DNA from: Schistosoma mansoni
Taxonomy: Eukaryota; Platyhelminthes; Trematoda; Strigeidida; Schistosomatidae
Assembly: GCF_000237925.1 (NCBI RefSeq)
Contig: NC_031496.1
Location: 23,137,288-23,201,287, forward strand
Length of the DNA stretch: 64,000 nt
Direction of reading: 5' to 3'
The position numbers and the translations under genes were made by a program. Every line of letters starts with the position of its first letter. The first letter of the stretch is position 1. The notes beneath the pieces were generated by a model that was not told the origin of the DNA, did no database searches, and worked only from the letters and a program-made list of their open reading frames with translations. Below are positions 58,501-64,000 of the stretch, in pieces.

Positions 58501-60640
58501 CAAGTCCTCAAAAGTCTTTGTATATGTTAATTTCTACACACAGACATCTGAACCTTAAAGTGAATAGTATTATTTTGTTAATTGTGGAAAGGGGGAACAA
58601 AGTCGAGTAAATTATATCTAGTTTCCATTATTAAGTATAACAATAGTAATGGTGTTTTCAAATTAAAATGACGTTCAAATTATCCTAGTGACTAGTTATG
58701 CTGTTATGGTAAAGATCCCGACTTTTTTAACTCATAAGAACTACAAAATGTTTAACCGCACAAATGAAAGTCTGCCTGAAATCCCATACCACATCAATAT
58801 GTCGGGATGAAATTAACATGACGAATAGCAAGGGAGTCAAAATGATAGTATGATGAATTATAATGCAAAAGATCAAACTTTGGGGAATATGGTTTTCAAT
58901 AATGGGATGTTGGTGCGAAATAATATTGGGGCTCAAGATCTAAGAGGATATAAAGAGTGAATCTATTTGTGCCACTGTGACAATTTCTGGGCCATATCAC
59001 ATAAGTCGTCCAACGGCTGATTAAAGGTTATAGTACCTTCAATGTACTTCTAGCTTAATCACACTCTACAAATGGTTATGCGTCGAGGTAGACGATAGTT
59101 GATGATATCCACACACAGTCTGCAGAATAATCAATAGCCCAAGTGATTTAAAATGGTTGGTAACATTCTGGACTGATTGAACCAGTCGGCAAGAAATCTA
59201 ACGGTACCTAATGGTCTGCATTTATAGGGAAGAGTAGTTTTTGAAGTTATTGTCGTCAAAAGTATATAAACCTTTCTCTAGAATTTCAGGTAACCCGGAT
59301 CTAAACACCAAACATAGCTTGATAAACTAATGATTACCAATAACATAATAATTAATCTCCAGAATTTTGTCTAGTCATACCATATAGGATCACGTAAACG
59401 ACAAAACATTCGAGAAGTGTTTAATTTGAATGAGCTGTACTCACAGCTAACTGAAATTTACCCTCATCGTAGTTCATTTTGGCATAGGCGTTTTCAGAAT
59501 TTGACTGTTTAACAATTCCATATGTGTATGATACCATATTCATCTAATACTAGTAAGTAGAACATAATTATATGACTACTAATACTGAAGCTAAAAGTAG
59601 TATTTACAGAATGGGTATTTCTTATCACTTTCAACTAATCAATATACAAACAGCTTAAAATTACATAATCTACAATAGAGTCACGTTATTCTCGTGGATC
59701 ATTGCGGACATATACCTATTCAAGTTCACGCTAGTTTAAACAGGTATAAGGTACGAAACTCGTGTGACTATTGTGTTATTTTTAATCCTATTATGTAGTT
59801 TGCACTTATTCACATGATTAATATTGAGTTTTAATCCATGTGCGATTTCTGTTGGTTTGATTGTTTGTTTGTCTATCTTACGGACTGTCGATTCAAGCCG
59901 CATAACACCACTCGACGATTCATGCTCTGATTGATCCGTGCACCAATCCGCCCATCCATAAGGTCGATCGCGAAATCAGTGCATATAGTACAACCACAAA
60001 CACTTTATTTTTGGTGATCTTTGTACTTAATACATGAGGACTGTTTAATTGGTTTGCTGAAGGATATCTATTCCTAACATACTTCATATCAGATTTTTGA
60101 TATAGTCTTGTTATCCGAAAATGATAACTCAACGGAATCACTATGGTGAATACATGAAATTAAGTGGAACCTTTAATAACTCGAAAGTCATTGTATGAGT
60201 AACTATTTAGTAAGTTGTCACATTGAAACAAATTCTGTTTTCTAGATCTATATCAAAAATAAGCTGAATAAGACCGAAATCTGAAAATCAGCATTTTGAT
60301 TAATGATAATATTAGGGTCCAACTGTATACTCTTATTTTAACCTAATGAATGACAACCCGTTGAAAACTATACAACTAACCTATATACTAGACACTGAAA
60401 TGATGAAAGAAATTTCTCTATTCTAAACACGCTAATCTGTTTTATTTTTAGTTCACAGGTTGTGATGTTTCTAGTCCTAGTATAATGTGTTTCGCTTGCA
60501 AAATGTCAATCACATGGTATATAAACGCATTGGTAAGACTACAGATGATGTACTTTTACACATTAAATTTACAATATATACTAGAAAAGTAACAATGATA
60601 AGATACAGAGCTCATAACATTTTACTTATTTGGTCACAAT
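58501..60640. other. Gene-free stretch
   Basis: No supported exon. GC-richer patches near 58990-59200 and 59880-60000 may be old repeats but could not be assigned. Confidence 0.3.
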
Positions 60641-60649
60641 TACTTTTTA

Positions 60650-61212
60650 CTTACTTGACTCCTACTTACCTCTCAAGGAGGAACATAGGCCGCACACAGG
60701 CATTCACCATCCAACTCTGTCATGGACAATCCTTCCCAGTTCCTTACAGTTGTTATTCATCCTTCTCATATCTCCTTCCAATTCTCGACGCAATGTATTT
60801 CTTGATCTTCCTATTTTCCGTCTCCCTTCAAGATTCCAACGCACCGCTTGCCTCATGATACAGTTTGGTGATTTCCTCAATGTGTATCCTATCCACTTCC
60901 AACGTCTTTTCCTAATTTTCTCCCACAATAGGCTGTTGTTGATGGTATCCGATCAACGGACATCAAGTGTCTTGTGTATGCAATTGTTTATAAATACTTG
61001 TAGTTTTTCAATGATAGTTGTGATAGTTCACCAATTTTCAGCTCCATACAGTAGAATTGTCTTGACGTTCGTATTGAAGATTTTCACTTTGATGTTGGCT
61101 AGCATACAATTGTTTTGAGTTCCATATGTTGTTTAACTGTAGGAATGCTGCTCTTGTTATGCCAATCCTTACCTTCACGTCTGCATCAGATCCTTCTTGT
61201 TTATCGATGATG
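60650..61212 (-). repeat. RTE/SR2-like LINE 3' part, decayed
   Basis: The - strand reads [20 protein letters not shown] and [20 protein letters not shown], the RTE RT C-terminus, parallel to 52229-52691. It begins on the + side with an acttacttgactcctactta tail. It extends further 5' than the other copies, to about 61212. Confidence 0.85.
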
Positions 61213-61315
61213 ATCCACTACACCTGTAACGTTCCTAGGGTCACTGCCGGTTTCAAACCTGGGTAATGGAGCAGGGTTGGGCATGCGGTCTACAACTTTA
61301 CCACATAGAAAACAA
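61213..61315 (-). repeat. Fragment of the second SINE family
   Basis: Reverse complement of the 30815-type repeat (catgcccaaccct, accggcagtgac). Adjacent to the RTE copy. Confidence 0.55.
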
Positions 61316-62231
61316 CCTCGTCAAAAAACGCTAACCAGAATAAACAGTTTGGTCCGAATAGATATTATTAATTTTATTCTGCTAACAAAGTGATTAATAT
61401 GAGTGAATTTTCGATCCATTTCATATTTTATTAGATAAAACATTCCAGTCTAAATACACAAGAGATAATCATCCTAAAAAATGTACACTATCCTACCGTA
61501 GGTTGCATAAAATTGTTAATTAAAAAAAACTAAACTATACAATCTAATACTACAATGTGTTCTCACACTTTAACCATTTCGTTATCTTTCGAAATATAGC
61601 CTGACATAATAAATCGTACAATTAATGATAGTTTAACATTTCATTCACAAGCATATATAGTCTAGAAAAACAATGTTAGTTTATACATACCATAGATAAT
61701 TTGTCTGCATTATGTAGACAGTATGTAAATGTTAGTTGTATGGCATTTAAAAATACGTTTTACAGACAAAGTAGCGCCCAAATACTGTGAAACTATTCGC
61801 ATTAATTTAGACGAAAGTTTTTATGAAATGGTTAAAATAATTAGTATTACTAATATGGAATAATATACAGGAACGATTGGGGAATTGAACATTTGTTTTG
61901 TAAATGTATCAAATAGTCAGCTAAGTGAGTGGTCGGTTATGTTTAGTTTTTCTTTGGTGATAAATCAATATCATTCGAACTATTTGATATTGAAATGAAA
62001 TTTGATGATCCATCATTTTACTGAACAGAAATTATTACTCAATGCTCAATGATAATTTATCTTGGATTTTAGATTTAGATTTTGAATTGATCTTCAGAAA
62101 AAGATAATTTAAATTTCACCAGTAAAATAGTTGATATCTTAATTATTCAGATTAAATACGACCTTCTCTATTGACTGCTACAGACAAAATATTATAACCT
62201 CAGAGTTTTTACAAAAGAGTTTATCCTACTG
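61316..62231. other. Gene-free AT-rich stretch
   Basis: No feature recognised. Confidence 0.35.
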
Positions 62232-62449
62232 TTAAGTGATGTAGGCAAGACATAACTTGGAATCCGGAAGGGAAGCGGAAAAGAGGAAGGTCAAAGAACA
62301 CATTACGCCGGGAAATAGAATCAGATATGAAAAGGATGAATGTTAACTGGAAAGGATTGCCCAGGACAGGGTTGGATGGAGAATACTGGTGTGAGGCCTA
62401 TGCTCCTCCACGAGGGGTAACAGGTGTAAGTATGTAAGTTGAGTGATGT
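62232..62449 (+). mobile_element. RTE/SR2-like LINE 3' end, + strand
   Basis: Encodes [20 protein letters not shown] and continues to the 3' terminus, ending in gtaagtatgtaag. It is flanked by gttaagtgatgt (62232-62243) and gttgagtgatgt (62438-62449), an 11/12 match that looks like an aged target-site duplication. Confidence 0.8.
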
Positions 62450-63184
62450 GTTTGATGAGGCGAGAATAAACTCCATTGTCGTTCGTAATTTCGACCTTTC
62501 ACCTGGCGATCAACGAAAATGAGGCTAGGGTTGTTATCTACGTTATCGTAATCTGTTATGGAGGGCGTGTTTCATTCTCTGTCATTTTTGGTAGCTTACA
62601 TGAAAATTTTGAAGTTTTGTATGATGAAAATACCACTACATCATGCTACGAACGTGTCAAGTGTAGAGGAGTCAGTCATTATGGGTGGAAAATTACAACA
62701 TAGCAAGTCATACTTCCAAATAATTCTATAATAGGAGTTATTTCAAGATATATACAATTAGTGACTAAACAAACGAAAACATAACTGTGATCTCTGACTT
62801 CGTATACGCTTAGTTGAATTGGCAACGTAGAGTTTATACCCAGCCATAAGTTCAGCCTATTAAAATTTCTTGTATTGTATAGTTAGGAGACTTCATGTTG
62901 CTTTTACAGTCACATAATGTAGATTTTAAATGGGAAAAATCCATCAATGTCTAGCTGATAGTGTTGTTTACGGACTTCAAGTATTTGTTTTGACTAATAA
63001 ATTGTTCAGAATTCCATACGACGTTTTTTTCTATGAATTTTCACTATATAATTTGACATGTTTTTATTTGTTGAAAAATAAGTTTTATTTTGGTTTGGTA
63101 GATTCAACCAAATGATGTGTGTTGATGAAGGGACAAACGAATGCTTTTATATCACAGCTTGAAATATAAAATTAAAAATTGAAA
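62450..63184. other. Gene-free stretch
   Basis: A 75-codon + strand ORF (62476-62703) shows no domain; otherwise nothing recognised. Confidence 0.3.
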
Positions 63185-63204
63185 TGGACTTCAGCAAGAT
63201 CATG

Positions 63205-63420
63205 GAGTTAGACATTAACACCGTCGGAAGCCGGCTCAGTGGTCCAGAGGCTAAGCGTTCGCAAGCGAGACCGAAGGTTCAGGTTCGCGTCCCGCGTGTG
63301 GGCTCATGGGCGCTCACTGTTGGGGTGTCCGATACTAGGACAAAAAAGGCCGTTCAGTGCTCCCAGGGATTTAATGGTGATCTAGCTTGAACTGACTCGT
63401 GAATTCAACTATAAAAAACA
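63205..63420 (+). repeat. Hammerhead SINE copy, diverged
   Basis: The leader (ttagacattaacaccgtcgg), tRNA-like part with B box (aggttcgcgtcccgcg) and hammerhead position (cactgttggggtgtccgatactaggacaaaaaa) are recognisable. Both core strands are mutated. A piece of the tail in the opposite sense follows at about 63462-63525. Confidence 0.8.
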
Positions 63421-63525
63421 ATATATTGTTCTTTTGTTTATTGTTCAATTTTAATTTTAGATCAGAAGGGGTTTTTTGTGGAGATTTCAGCATTTTCATA
63501 GTTGAAAGGTGTCAGTTGAGTTATA

Positions 63526-64000
63526 TATTCCCCTATACTTATTATTTATGATTATCGATTGATTGTCCATTTTGTTGTTGGATTGTGTCGGTTTTGGTGT
63601 GGAAATATATTTACGTTCTAGTCAGGCTAATCACGTGTTCTTGATCTTAGTTGTGCCGAAGTCCTGTAGAGTAGACACTGGGAGGGAATCTAGTATAGAT
63701 ATTTGTCTAAGGTAAATTAACGTCTCATTCGTGTAAAAAGGAAAAAGACCGTTATAACACAAAGTAAAAATTTTCAGGAGTTACTGAATTAGTTCTGTGC
63801 TTGCAAAGATCATTCTATAACCCATGAAGATTATCATTTCAGAAAGTAAAATCTATAGATTGGGTTACTGTTGTGACGGGCGGTGTCCAAATCTAATAAT
63901 GTTGCACGGTGTGCTACGCCCTAACCCCCCCTACTGACTACTTGAGTAAGAACACAAGAGTGAGTGAGGAAGTGTATTAAACTATAGGGAAAAATGAGCA
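63526..64000. other. Right edge of the window
   Basis: No gene. A GC-rich patch beginning tgtgacgggcggtgtcc (63872) may be the edge of another repeat that runs out of the window. Confidence 0.3.

Noticed and set aside
1-64000. CRISPR arrays, bacterial operons, riboswitches, rRNA genes
   Set aside because: The sequence is eukaryotic; no regularly spaced repeats, rRNA segments or prokaryotic signals were seen.

Overview
The window reads as nuclear DNA of a schistosome-type blood fluke (Schistosoma or a close relative). The evidence is AT-rich DNA with split genes, several 33-40 bp micro-introns at the 5' end of one gene, tRNA-headed SINEs carrying hammerhead-ribozyme sequence (SM-alpha-like), a Boudicca-like Ty3/gypsy LTR element, and CR1/SR1-like, RTE/SR2-like and Penelope-like retroelements. 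The species cannot be fixed from the sequence alone.

Three protein-coding genes can be modelled from start to stop, with every splice phase agreeing. (1) TRAIP-like RING E3 ligase, + strand, 18475-27322, five coding exons, 528 aa. (2) SGF29-like SAGA/ATAC tandem-Tudor protein, - strand, 28838-35841, nine coding exons, 305 aa; it converges on TRAIP. (3) APMAP/strictosidine-synthase-like beta-propeller protein, - strand, 41290-44795, six coding exons, 373 aa. Exons of at least two further - strand genes that I cannot name lie at 1940-2301, 4972-5045 and 54350-55292. The named genes look like ordinary housekeeping genes and share no obvious pathway beyond chromatin and genome maintenance for TRAIP and SGF29.

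Layout. 1-5045: sparse exons of unknown - strand genes. 5880-9650: decayed CR1-like reverse transcriptase and scrambled gag-like retroelement pieces with an inverted repeat. 9958-10367: 3' end and LTR of the Boudicca-like family. 12890-13089 and 18215-18414: two 200-N gaps. They enclose a 5.1 kb contig made mainly of two overlapping units of one LTR element (period 4,200 bp) that share the same RT/RNase H deletion. 18471-27366: TRAIP, with a Penelope-like element and a SINE-like repeat in its last intron. 28838-35841: SGF29. 36862-39420: two CR1-like copies head to tail. 41290-44795: APMAP, whose large intron carries a sense-strand hammerhead with a complete core. 45100-64000: mostly SINEs, RTE 3' ends, an LTR-like unit, a pair of 308 bp repeats and one diverged LTR.

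The most interesting points are the hammerhead in the APMAP intron, a SINE subfamily sharing a core-breaking C3-to-G change, the SGF29 micro-introns (one is in frame and hides a stop), and the tandem or circularly permuted deletion-derivative LTR element. I see no wholly new gene system.
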